A stretch of DNA of 64,000 nucleotides, taken from assembly GCA_045612845.1 (NCBI GenBank), contig JAZKZV010000023.1, forward strand, positions 1 through 64,000, given 5' to 3'. Positions 24,212 to 32,421 of the stretch are shown here, piece after piece. The notes below the pieces were generated by a model that did no database searches, had not been told where the DNA came from, and saw nothing but the letters and a program-made list of their open reading frames with translations. The stretch's first letter is position 1. Every line of letters begins with the position of its first letter. The stretch comes from Ornithomonoglobus_A sp045612845 (lineage in GTDB: Bacteria; Bacillota; Clostridia; UBA1381). The translations under genes and the position numbers were made by a program.

Positions 24212-25186
24212 ATGGCGTCTATGCAGAGCAAAACAAAAGCTGCCATTAAAAAGACAACTACAACAAACAAAAGAAAGCTTACAAAGAGCGACTGGCAATT
24301 ATATTCTCTATGTTTAATACCGGTTCTTCTTGAATTGCTTTTCAGATACGTACCAATGTTCGGTATAATTATTGCATTTAAAAACTATAAATATAACCTT
24401 GGTATATTTGGAAGTCCATGGGTAGGATTTGATAACTTTGAATTCTTTGTAAAGTCAGACGTATTCTGGCAACTTATAAGAAACACACTTGGTAACAACT
24501 TCTTGTTTATTACAACAGGTATTATATGTGCTATCGTTGTTGGCATAACTCTGTTTGAAATCACAAGCAGAAAAGCAACAAAGGTATTCCAGACAATATT
24601 GATTTCACCAAACTTTATGTCATGGGTTATTGTTGCATACATAGTATACGCAATACTTAATCCTTCATACGGATATTTAAACCAATTACTTGCAGTGTTT
24701 GGTATAGAAGCAGTAGACTGGTATTCATTGCCAAAAGCATGGCCGGTATTACTTACAATTATATCTATATGGAAGCACGTTGGTATGGACTCAGTTTACT
24801 ACTATGCGGCGCTAATGGGTATAGACACATCATTGTTCGAGGCTGCTGAAATAGACGGTGCAACAAAGATGCAGAGAATATGGCACATAGTTATTCCGTT
24901 CTTGCTACCACTTATAGTAATGTTAACAATACTTAAGATTGGTGGTATATTCCGTGCAGACTTCGGTTTGTTCTATTCAGTAACTCAGGACGGTGCAAAT
25001 GGTAACTTGTACGAAACAACAAACGTTATTGATACATATACATTCAGAACATTCCGTTCGGGTATTGGTAACTCATACGGATTATCATCATCAGTTGGCT
25101 TGTTGCAATCAATAGTTGGTATGATTATGGTTTGCGGTACTAACTGGTTATCTAAGAAGATAAATCCGGATTACGGTTTATTCTAA
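24212..25186 (+). CDS. Sugar ABC transporter permease, LplB family
   Basis: A 324-residue permease with six predicted spans. PVLLELLFRYVPMFGIIIAF after a basic N-terminus and the EAA loop EAAEIDGATKMQRIWHIVIP (about 210-229) are LplB-type. It forms the channel with the next gene. No ATPase gene is present; as in many Firmicutes, a shared MsmX-like ATPase encoded elsewhere probably drives it. GAGAGGGGAG precedes the ATG. Confidence 0.95.
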   Translation: MASMQSKTKAAIKKTTTTNKRKLTKSDWQLYSLCLIPVLLELLFRYVPMFGIIIAFKNYKYNLGIFGSPWVGFDNFEFFVKSDVFWQLIRNTLGNNFLFITTGIICAIVVGITLFEITSRKATKVFQTILISPNFMSWVIVAYIVYAILNPSYGYLNQLLAVFGIEAVDWYSLPKAWPVLLTIISIWKHVGMDSVYYYAALMGIDTSLFEAAEIDGATKMQRIWHIVIPFLLPLIVMLTILKIGGIFRADFGLFYSVTQDGANGNLYETTNVIDTYTFRTFRSGIGNSYGLSSSVGLLQSIVGMIMVCGTNWLSKKINPDYGLF

Positions 25187-25207
25187 TAGAAGGGAGGAAA
25201 TTAAACA

Positions 25208-26086
25208 ATGAAAAAAAAGAATATATTACTTCAAGTGATTTTAATTGTTATTATGTCAATAGTTTGTCTATTGGTAGTTTTCCCCTTCTGGTTATTGATT
25301 GCGGCATCACTTTCTGACCCGGAAACACTTGCCAGAGTAGGTTATCAGGTATGGCCAAATCCATTTAACTTTACGGCATATCAATACGTATTCAGAAATC
25401 CTGCACAGATTTTGAATGCATATAAAATAACTGCTATATTTGCGCTTAGTTCAATGGTGTTTTCTGTATTGTTGATGTCTATGATAGCTTATCCGCTTTC
25501 AAGAAGAACACTTAAGGGAAGAAATGTAATAAACTTCTACCTTTACTTTACAACACTGTTTGGCGGTGGACTTGTTCCTACATATTTGTTGATTTCAAAG
25601 TTCTTACACCTTAATGATACAATATGGGTATATATTATACCTTCTCTTATAAGCCCATGGTATGTATTTATGATGAGAACACAGTTTGCGAATATTCCAA
25701 ACGAGATTATAGAGGCGGCTACAATAGACGGCGCTTCGGAATATAAGATTTATGCACAAATGATTATTCCGCTTTCAAAGCCCGTTATTGCAACAGTTGC
25801 ACTTATGACATTCCTTGGTAAGTGGAATGACTGGAACACATCTCTTATCTACATAACAAAGCCTGAGCTTTACAGCTTGCAGTATTTGCTACAAAAGATA
25901 ATGGAAGATATTAAAATAATAAAGCAAAGTATGGAAATGGGTATTTCGGTTGGTGATGTAGAAGTACCGGGCGAAACTATCCGTATGGCGATGGCGATGG
26001 TTGTTGCCGGACCTGCGTTGTTGATATTCCCATTCTTCCAGAAGTATTTCGTAAGAGGCTTAACGGTAGGTTCAGTTAAGGGTTAA
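25208..26086 (+). CDS. Sugar ABC transporter permease, YtcP/AraQ family
   Basis: A 292-residue permease with six spans and the EAA loop EAATIDGASEYKIYAQMIIP, plus the WLLIAASLSDP opening and C-terminal FFQKYFVRGLTVGSVKG typical of the YtcP group. It pairs with the LplB-type gene 21 bases upstream. GAAGGGAGG precedes the ATG. A terminator follows. Confidence 0.95.
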   Translation: MKKKNILLQVILIVIMSIVCLLVVFPFWLLIAASLSDPETLARVGYQVWPNPFNFTAYQYVFRNPAQILNAYKITAIFALSSMVFSVLLMSMIAYPLSRRTLKGRNVINFYLYFTTLFGGGLVPTYLLISKFLHLNDTIWVYIIPSLISPWYVFMMRTQFANIPNEIIEAATIDGASEYKIYAQMIIPLSKPVIATVALMTFLGKWNDWNTSLIYITKPELYSLQYLLQKIMEDIKIIKQSMEMGISVGDVEVPGETIRMAMAMVVAGPALLIFPFFQKYFVRGLTVGSVKG

Positions 26087-26103
26087 TAAAAATAGCAAAT
26101 TTA

Positions 26104-26137
26104 AAAGGAATGTAATTGATTACATTCCTTTTTTTAT
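26104..26137 (+). terminator. Rho-independent terminator of the sugar-transport operon
   Basis: AAAGGAATGTAAT pairs with ATTACATTCCTTT around TG, followed by a T-run. Confidence 0.93.
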
Positions 26138-26162
26138 TATGTAAGATACAAATAATACACCG

Positions 26163-26186
26163 TAGGGGGCGTTCATGAACGTCCCG
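26163..26186. repeat. Short GC-rich palindrome (GTAGGGG-type)
   Basis: GGGGCGTTCATGAACGTCCC is a near-perfect palindrome preceded by GTA and followed by a T-run. The GTAGGGG...CGTCCC frame recurs in the cores of the repeats at 45071 and 50567 and resembles the palindrome at 30875. On the plus strand it could add termination; on the minus strand it lies just after spoVM. Confidence 0.7.
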
Positions 26187-26213
26187 TTTTTAGTGCTTGT
26201 AAATGCAACATTA

Positions 26214-26282
26214 CTATAATTTAAATATCGCTTTTACAATCCCTCGTAAAAATTTCGGCATCTTATAAACTTTAATCTTCAT
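26214..26282 (-). CDS. spoVM: SpoVM-like sporulation micropeptide
   Basis: A 22-codon gene: MKIKVYKMPKFLRGIVKAIF followed by KL and a TAG stop. It follows the pattern of B. subtilis SpoVM (MKFYTIKLPKFLGGIVRAML...): Pro9, the PKFL block, Gly14-Ile15-Val16, a basic residue and Ala18 all line up. SpoVM is an amphipathic helix that sits on the curved forespore membrane and anchors SpoIVA for coat assembly. AAAGGTGG lies nine bases before the ATG. It is the second gene of a minus-strand pair; the 54-residue membrane protein gene ends 16 bases upstream. The tail is four residues shorter than in B. subtilis. Confidence 0.85.
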   Translation of the reverse strand: MKIKVYKMPKFLRGIVKAIFKL

Positions 26283-26298
26283 ATACAATTCCACCTTT

Positions 26299-26463
26299 CT
26301 ACCACTTAAACAAGCATAAATATCCAAATGTAATTAAAAGCAGAGTTTCTATAACTGCCACAACTGCAATAGGAAAGAACAAACCGCATATCATTCCTGT
26401 GCAGAATGCAAGGGCACTAAGCCCAAGTGTCTTAGAAAAACCCGAGGCGCATACATTTATCAC
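26299..26463 (-). CDS. Small two-span membrane protein upstream of spoVM
   Basis: A 54-residue protein starting at a GTG (26463) with GGGAGTGAG eight bases upstream. It has two hydrophobic segments (about GLSALAFCTGMICGLFF and VVAVIETLLLITFGYLCLF), so a hairpin in the membrane is likely. I recognise no family. It lies 16 bases upstream of spoVM on the same strand, so the two are probably co-transcribed and it may act in sporulation. A longer frame to 26550 exists but runs into the divergent promoter. Confidence 0.7.
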   Translation of the reverse strand: MINVCASGFSKTLGLSALAFCTGMICGLFFPIAVVAVIETLLLITFGYLCLFKW

Positions 26464-26497
26464 GTACCTCACTCCCTTTTTGTATCTATATACTATC

Positions 26498-26505
26498 ATT
26501 ATATG
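26498..26505 (-). promoter_or_regulatory. Possible promoter -10 element of the spoVM pair
   Basis: On the minus strand CATATAAT lies 35 bases before the GTG start. It fits a sigma-A TATAAT and is one base from the sigma-E -10 pattern CATACAAT, but no convincing -35 is at the right distance. The call is tentative. Confidence 0.3.
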
Positions 26506-26543
26506 AAAAAAATAAAAATATGTTACCTTTTTTGCAAAACCTA

Positions 26544-26594
26544 TTGACAAAATATAAAAAATACTGTATTATAAGTTATAGTACAGATAATACA
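26544..26594 (+). promoter_or_regulatory. Promoter and operator of the YtrA-type ABC operon
   Basis: TTGACA (26544-26549) and TATTAT (26567-26572) have a 17-bp spacer. TGTATTAT (26565-26572) and ATAATACA (26587-26594) form a perfect 8-bp inverted repeat with a 14-bp gap that covers the -10 and start point. It is well suited for a GntR/YtrA dimer acting as a self-repressor. Confidence 0.72.
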
Positions 26595-26619
26595 TTGAAT
26601 GCAGAAAGGAGGTATTAAA

Positions 26620-26991
26620 ATGATACAGCTTGATTTATATGACCACAGACCAATATATGAGCAAATTAAAGAGAAAATTAAGGAACTTATAATATCGGGG
26701 GTTTTAAAGGCAGATGAACAGATTCCGTCGGTAAGGGAGATGGCTCAAAGGCTTGCGATAAATCCAAATACAATACAACATGCATATAAAGATTTGGAAG
26801 CGGAGGGGTACATATACTCCTTAAGAGCAAAAGGTAATTTTGTTTCAACAAGGTCGCATATAAGAGAGAATACCGAGAATGGAGTTTTGGTAGAAGAAAT
26901 TGAATTACTTTTAAAGCAGGCTAAATTCTTAAAAATTCCTAAAGAAGATATTATACAAAAAGTAGAAGCTGTTTATAAGGAGGTAAAGTAA
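26620..26991 (+). CDS. GntR-family regulator, YtrA subfamily
   Basis: A 123-residue protein. Residues 8-75 are a winged-helix GntR domain (RPIYEQIKEKIKELIISG, then IPSVREMAQRLAINPNTIQH). The short all-helical tail without a ligand domain defines the YtrA type, which usually regulates a linked ABC exporter and responds to cell-wall stress. AAAGGAGG precedes the ATG at 26620. It ends immediately before the GTG of the ABC gene. Confidence 0.93.
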   Translation: MIQLDLYDHRPIYEQIKEKIKELIISGVLKADEQIPSVREMAQRLAINPNTIQHAYKDLEAEGYIYSLRAKGNFVSTRSHIRENTENGVLVEEIELLLKQAKFLKIPKEDIIQKVEAVYKEVK

Positions 26992-27888
26992 GTGATTAGA
27001 GTAAAGAATGTTATAAAAACGTTTGATGGCTTTGTTGCATTGGACGGTCTTAATATAAATGTAAAAAAAGGCTCTGTATACGGGCTTGTTGGCCCTAATG
27101 GTGCAGGAAAGACGACAATAATGAAACATATGTCAGGTGTTTATATGCCTGATAGCGGAATAGTTGAAATTGACGGTGAGAATGTTTTTGAAAATGTTAA
27201 TATAAAAAAGAGAGTAATATTCATAAGTGATGATTTATATTTCTTCCCGGGATATTCAATAAAGGATATGGCAACCTTTTATAAGGGTATATATGAAAAC
27301 TGGAACGACGAAAGATTTTATCAGCTTGCTGATGTATTTAAAATAGATATAAAAAGAAGTGTAAGAAGACTCTCCAAGGGAATGCAAAAGCAGGTTGCAT
27401 TCTGGCTTGGGTTATGTGCAATGCCTGATGTTATGCTTCTCGACGAGCCTGTTGACGGTCTTGACCCAGTAATGCGAAGAAACGTATGGAGTCTGATATT
27501 GTCTGATGTAGAAAAACGTGGAATGACAGTATTGGTATCAAGTCATAATTTAAGAGAACTTGAGGATGTGTGCGACCATGTTGGTATAATGCACAAGGGT
27601 AAAATCGCAATAGAAAAAGCACTTGACGAAGTAAAAGGCAACATACATAAGGTACAAACTGCATTTGCAGGTGGTGCACCAAAGGAGCTTTTAGAAAGTA
27701 TTGAGATATTAAAGCACGAAAAAGTCGGCAGTGTAGAAATGCTCATAGTAAAGGGAGAATACAAAAAGATAGAAGAATCTATAAATAAATATAATCCGCT
27801 TATTTTAGATGTTATACCGTTGACGTTGGAAGAAATATTCATATATGAGTTGGGAGGTCTGGGATATGAACTTGAAATTATTGGTTAA
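26992..27888 (+). CDS. ABC transporter ATP-binding protein (YtrB/exporter type)
   Basis: A 298-residue ATPase with Walker A GPNGAGKTT (34-42), the signature LSKGMQKQ (about 129), Walker B VMLLDEP and the H-loop SSHN. It starts at a GTG directly after the regulator stop, with AAGGAGG eleven bases upstream. Its C-terminal extension of about 80 residues is typical of exporter ATPases. It should work with the next membrane protein; the cargo is unknown. Confidence 0.93.
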   Translation: MIRVKNVIKTFDGFVALDGLNINVKKGSVYGLVGPNGAGKTTIMKHMSGVYMPDSGIVEIDGENVFENVNIKKRVIFISDDLYFFPGYSIKDMATFYKGIYENWNDERFYQLADVFKIDIKRSVRRLSKGMQKQVAFWLGLCAMPDVMLLDEPVDGLDPVMRRNVWSLILSDVEKRGMTVLVSSHNLRELEDVCDHVGIMHKGKIAIEKALDEVKGNIHKVQTAFAGGAPKELLESIEILKHEKVGSVEMLIVKGEYKKIEESINKYNPLILDVIPLTLEEIFIYELGGLGYELEIIG

Positions 27889-29872
27889 TAAAAGTATAAT
27901 AAAATCGGACTTGAGAAGATATTGGTATCTTGGTGCCTTATTTTCTCTAATGATATTTTTAACCTCTGTGATGTTTATAATAAGTGCTCGCTATAATATA
28001 CATGAGCTTGAAGCAATGAGCTTTGTGCAGACCCGCTTTGCAAGTACAATGAGTATATCGCTCATAGCTATATGTATGTTTTGTGTACTAATACCTGCGG
28101 TTATATTCTCATATATTCATCATAAGAGTGCACTGTCCTTGATGCACAGTATCCCGTCAAAGCGTGTGGGATTATTTGTTTCGCATCTCATATCATCTTT
28201 TATACTCATATTTATTGCGCTTATAATAAATGTTGTAATTTTAGTGTCAGTACGGGAGAATGTGGAATTTTTGTACAGAGTTTCAGATGTATTTGCATGG
28301 TTTGGAATATCTGTGGTGTACTGCTTTGTTATTGTGAGTATATCAATTTTAGCGTCAATAATAACAGGTAATGTTATGGCGTCAATAATAGCACCGTATG
28401 CAATGGCTCTTATTATTCCGTTTTGTGAAATGGTATACTTCTATGTCTGTCAGGTGTATTTGTATGGTTTTGATGTAAATAATCCGTTTGTGATTTCAGG
28501 AAAAATATATATGGACTACGAGGCTATGCTAAAAAACTACGGACTAATATTGTATATTTCAATTGGAGTTGTGTGCCTTGTAGGAGCACTGCTTTGCTAT
28601 AAGAAGAGGCATCTTGAGAATCACAGTATGGTAGTATCGTTCAAAAAGCTAAACCCTGTATTCCTGTATGGTCTTGCAATATGCTTTGGTCTTTGTGGAT
28701 TTATGTATGTTGGCGAGGTTACAGACGCTGAAAGCCTGTGGTTTGCAATTCCGTTTGGTGCAATAGGTGTTATAGTCGCAAAAATGATAATCCAGAGAAC
28801 ATTTAAACCGAAAGGATTTGTAAAACCTATTGCAATATATGTGGTATTTATTTGTGTTATATATGCATTTTCTGGTTTGGATATTACGGGTTATGAAAAC
28901 AGAATTCCTGATGTAAAGGATATAGAAAGCGTAGATGTAGTTAACAGCAGTATGTATTTGGGCGGTCATTACATAGAAGGTGTTGAGGTATATACCGATG
29001 ATGATAAAATTCATAATCCGGCAGTTACGGGCGAGGATATAGAAAAGGTAATAAAATTACATGAGGCAATAGTAAAAAACAAGGGTACTTTGGACAGGAA
29101 AGAAACTGTCCCGAACGTAAATTATACATATCAGCCTATAGAGTACACCTTAAAGAATGGTAAAAGTCTTAAAAGACACTACAGGCTTATAACGGATGAT
29201 GAATACATATATCAATATTATGGCGAGGTTATGGAAATTGAATCAGTCAAGGCGGATAGATTTCCAATACTGTCAGATGCACCAAAACATTTTGAAGAGG
29301 CGCAGATACACATATATGGACATAATATGAAACGTGTAGAGAATGATGATTTAACTAAGCTTATAGAAGTTATGAAACAGGACATAAGCGAGGCAAAATA
29401 CGAAGATTATGACAATATAGATTCTGCAATTACCATAAGAATAACGTACAGAATACCCACAAAAACAAAGTCGGGCGAGGAAATAACGGATAAGAGGCTA
29501 TGGTGGGACCGAGAGGAAGAATACAATATACGTAAATCCTACAAAAACACAATGAAGCTTCTTGGAGAGTGGGGAATAAGCGGTGGTATGGATATTGTAG
29601 ATGATATCAAGTCAGTTTCGGTAAGCAGTGTGCCGGAAAGTGACGAGGAAATGTCAGAATATATGATGCTCTCAGAAAAAGATAAGGACGCACCGCTTGC
29701 AACATATACAAATGCTCAGGATATAAAAGAGGTTATAGACTATATTGATGAGCAGGTGGAAAATAATAAACGAACACATAACGGAAAGAATTATGAATTT
29801 CATATAGTATTCAAAAATGACAGTGCATCGGGCGTTCATATTGTGTCCGATAAAAAACCGCCACAGGTATAA
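27866..29872 (+). CDS. ABC exporter membrane protein (YtrC/D-like, with a large soluble C-terminal part)
   Basis: A 668-residue protein. About ten hydrophobic spans fall in the first 340 residues in two groups, including YWYLGALFSLMIFLTSVMFI and ISVVYCFVIVSISILASI. The remaining 330 residues are polar and probably form an extracellular domain. I chose the ATG at 27866 with GGGAGG nine bases before; it overlaps the ATPase gene by 23 bases. It is the permease of the YtrA-controlled exporter. The soluble part has no family I recognise. Confidence 0.85.
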   Translation: MNLKLLVNKSIIKSDLRRYWYLGALFSLMIFLTSVMFIISARYNIHELEAMSFVQTRFASTMSISLIAICMFCVLIPAVIFSYIHHKSALSLMHSIPSKRVGLFVSHLISSFILIFIALIINVVILVSVRENVEFLYRVSDVFAWFGISVVYCFVIVSISILASIITGNVMASIIAPYAMALIIPFCEMVYFYVCQVYLYGFDVNNPFVISGKIYMDYEAMLKNYGLILYISIGVVCLVGALLCYKKRHLENHSMVVSFKKLNPVFLYGLAICFGLCGFMYVGEVTDAESLWFAIPFGAIGVIVAKMIIQRTFKPKGFVKPIAIYVVFICVIYAFSGLDITGYENRIPDVKDIESVDVVNSSMYLGGHYIEGVEVYTDDDKIHNPAVTGEDIEKVIKLHEAIVKNKGTLDRKETVPNVNYTYQPIEYTLKNGKSLKRHYRLITDDEYIYQYYGEVMEIESVKADRFPILSDAPKHFEEAQIHIYGHNMKRVENDDLTKLIEVMKQDISEAKYEDYDNIDSAITIRITYRIPTKTKSGEEITDKRLWWDREEEYNIRKSYKNTMKLLGEWGISGGMDIVDDIKSVSVSSVPESDEEMSEYMMLSEKDKDAPLATYTNAQDIKEVIDYIDEQVENNKRTHNGKNYEFHIVFKNDSASGVHIVSDKKPPQV

Positions 29873-29890
29873 TTTTATGGAGGATAAAAA

Positions 29891-30868
29891 ATGTATATAG
29901 CAATAATAGTATTATTATCATTGTTGATTTTGCTTGTATTAGCATTTGGAGCAATGGGACTTTTAAAAGGTAGAGACGATAAAAGTGGCGAGCTTGTGGT
30001 AAAAATGGGCTCGCAGATAGCAGATACGCAGGATAAAATAGGTAAGTACCAGACGGAAAAACTAAATATTATGGATACGCGTATTAACAGAATGTCAGCA
30101 GATATGAATACGCGTCTGGAACGTCTTTCACACAGCATGGGCGAAATGCAATCTCTTGCAAGCGGTGTTGAAGAACTAAGAAAAACACTGTCGAATGTGA
30201 AAACAAGAGGAATTCTGGGAGAGTGGCAGTTGGGTTCAATTCTTTCGGAGATTATGAGTAAGGAGCAGTACGAAGAAAATGTATGTACAGTTCCCGACAC
30301 AAGAAATCCTGTTGAGTTTGCAATAAAACTTCCAGGTGAGAATGGTGTGGTTTATTTACCAATAGACTCTAAGTTCCCACTTGACGCATACTATAATCTT
30401 CTGGATGCGTATGAGAGTGCGGATGTAACTGAAGTGGACAACTGTGCAAAGCTTCTTGTCGGCAGAGTCGATAAGTTTGCCAAGGATATAAAAGATAAGT
30501 ATATTGCGCCTCCGCATACTACGGATTTTGGAATTCTGTTTGTACCAATAGAGGGATTGTATGCAGAGCTTGTAAAACGCGGAATGTGTGAGACTTTGCA
30601 GACAAAATATAAAATATCTCTTGCAGGCCCCTCTAATCTTGCAGCACTTTTAAATGCGTTGCAGATGGGTTTTAAAACTCTGGCAGTAAACGAAAAGGCA
30701 GAAGATATATGGCATCAGCTTATGGCAATAAAAGGAGAGTTTGAAAAGTTTAATGGTGTGTTGGAAAAAGCGCAACAACATATTGCTCTTGCCGAAAAGG
30801 ATATAAATGACCTTATGGGTGTAAGAACGAGACAGATATTGCGTGAATTTGAAAAGTTAGAGAAATAA
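29891..30868 (+). CDS. rmuC: RmuC-family protein
   Basis: A 325-residue RmuC homologue: an N-terminal membrane anchor (IAIIVLLSLLILLVLAFGAM), a coiled coil (about 30-100), then the RmuC nuclease-like core with GILGEWQLGSILSEIM, YLPIDSKFPLDAYYN and FVPIEGLYAEL. E. coli RmuC limits inversions at short repeats; the mechanism is unclear. It is shorter than the E. coli protein, with a short coiled coil. It follows the ABC gene by 18 bases. Confidence 0.92.
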   Translation: MYIAIIVLLSLLILLVLAFGAMGLLKGRDDKSGELVVKMGSQIADTQDKIGKYQTEKLNIMDTRINRMSADMNTRLERLSHSMGEMQSLASGVEELRKTLSNVKTRGILGEWQLGSILSEIMSKEQYEENVCTVPDTRNPVEFAIKLPGENGVVYLPIDSKFPLDAYYNLLDAYESADVTEVDNCAKLLVGRVDKFAKDIKDKYIAPPHTTDFGILFVPIEGLYAELVKRGMCETLQTKYKISLAGPSNLAALLNALQMGFKTLAVNEKAEDIWHQLMAIKGEFEKFNGVLEKAQQHIALAEKDINDLMGVRTRQILREFEKLEK

Positions 30869-30874
30869 TTACTT

Positions 30875-30904
30875 GCAGGGGGCGATTTATAAATCGCCCC
30901 CTGC
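30875..30904. repeat. Perfect 30-bp GC-rich palindrome
   Basis: GCAGGGGGCGATTTA pairs with TAAATCGCCCCCTGC with no mismatch and no loop, six bases after the rmuC stop. There is no T-run. It is related in style to the GTAGGGG palindromes at 26163, 45071 and 50567. Confidence 0.85.
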
Positions 30905-31026
30905 TACGTAAATAATAATTATATAGTGTGTATTGCACTGACCGTGTCCGTCTTAATAAAATATATATTTGCTTGGATTGTGAGTTCTTGTAATATTCTT
31001 GTAATCTTTTAATTGTAGAAAAACCC

Positions 31027-31055
31027 TTGACTAAATGTGGATATAGATGTATAAT
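31027..31055 (+). promoter_or_regulatory. Sigma-A promoter of secDF
   Basis: TTGACT and TATAAT with a 17-bp spacer, 65 bases before secD. Confidence 0.8.
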
Positions 31056-31119
31056 ATTATAGATGTATTATATATAAAAAACGACATAAAAGTCGTAAAA
31101 GAAGAAAGGAATGAAATAC

Positions 31120-32421
31120 ATGAAGAAAAAGAGTATTGCTGCTCTTTGTTTTGCAGTTGTAGTAGCCATATTGCTAAACTACGTTGCATTTATTGGTTTC
31201 AATATTGCAGGCTTTAGCTACAAGGGTGTTATCAATGACGAAAACAAGAGTATCAAACAGGGTATCGACCTTGCAGGAGGTTCGGTTATAACTTTTGAGG
31301 CAGATGCTGAAAATCCAACAGATGAGCAAATGAACATTGTTGAGTCGATTTTCCAGACACGTATGACAAATGCAGGATATACAGAAGCACGTATATCAAA
31401 GAGTGAGGGCGGAAAAATCACAGTTGAAATTCCGTCTGTAACAGACACTGACAAAGCTGCTGAGCTTCTTGGTGATGTTGCTGAGTTGACATTCAGAGAT
31501 GCTGATGGTAACATTGTACTTGACGGTGCAACAGACATAAAGGACGCAAAGTATGTTTATGGTCCTGTTGGTCAGAACAGTGTATCTCAACCACACGTTG
31601 TAGTTCAGTTTGAGGCTTCTGCAGTTGAAAAGTTTGCAAAGGCAACAAAGGACGCTGCTGCAAAATCTGCAGAGGGTAAGAACTATATAGCAATTATGAT
31701 GGACGAGGCGATTGTTTCAAGTCCATCGGTTGCAGAAGAAATAAATGCAGAGTCATGTACTATCTCAGGCAACTTCACACCTGAAACTGCACAGGATTTG
31801 GCTAACAAGATTAAATCGGGTCAGCTTCCGTTTAAACTTAATGTTATAACACAGGAAACTGTTGGTGCTGAGCTTGGTTCAAATGCACTATCATCAAGTC
31901 TTTTGGCTGCTGCTATAGGTATCATACTTATAATGATATTCATGATTGTTGTATATAGATTGCCAGGTCTTATGGCAAGTATATCACTACTTATATATAT
32001 AGGTCTTATATCTCTTGCAATGGGCTTGTTCGAAATAAACCTATCACTTTCAGGTATCGCAGGTATTATACTTTCTATAGGTATGGCGGTCGATGCAGAC
32101 TGTATCATATTTGAAAGAATGAAAGAAGAGCTTGCTTTGGGTAAAACTATAAAAGCAGGTGTTGAGAGCGGATTTAAGAAGGCATTCTCAGCAATTCTTG
32201 ACTCTAACATAACAACAATAATTTCTTGCGTTGTTTTATACATCAGTGGTATTGGTACAGTAACAGGCTTTGCAACAACACTTGGTATAGGCGTTGTATT
32301 GAGTATGTTTACTGCCATTGTTATTACAAAGGCATTGCTTAAGGCACTTGTTGGTGTTGGTATAAAGAACAGAGGTCTGTTCTACAATGCTAAGAAAACA
32401 ATAAAGGAGGGTAACGAATAA
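31120..32421 (+). CDS. secD: Protein-export membrane protein SecD
   Basis: A 433-residue SecD. An N-terminal span is followed by the large extracellular domain with the family motif GIDLAGGSVITFEA (about 48-61), then five spans with SGIAGIILSIGMAVDADCII. It uses the proton or sodium gradient to help proteins leave the Sec channel. I prefer the ATG at 31120, nine bases from GAAAGGA; the ATG at 31111 abuts that site. Its stop shares a base with the secF start. Confidence 0.95.
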   Translation: MKKKSIAALCFAVVVAILLNYVAFIGFNIAGFSYKGVINDENKSIKQGIDLAGGSVITFEADAENPTDEQMNIVESIFQTRMTNAGYTEARISKSEGGKITVEIPSVTDTDKAAELLGDVAELTFRDADGNIVLDGATDIKDAKYVYGPVGQNSVSQPHVVVQFEASAVEKFAKATKDAAAKSAEGKNYIAIMMDEAIVSSPSVAEEINAESCTISGNFTPETAQDLANKIKSGQLPFKLNVITQETVGAELGSNALSSSLLAAAIGIILIMIFMIVVYRLPGLMASISLLIYIGLISLAMGLFEINLSLSGIAGIILSIGMAVDADCIIFERMKEELALGKTIKAGVESGFKKAFSAILDSNITTIISCVVLYISGIGTVTGFATTLGIGVVLSMFTAIVITKALLKALVGVGIKNRGLFYNAKKTIKEGNE

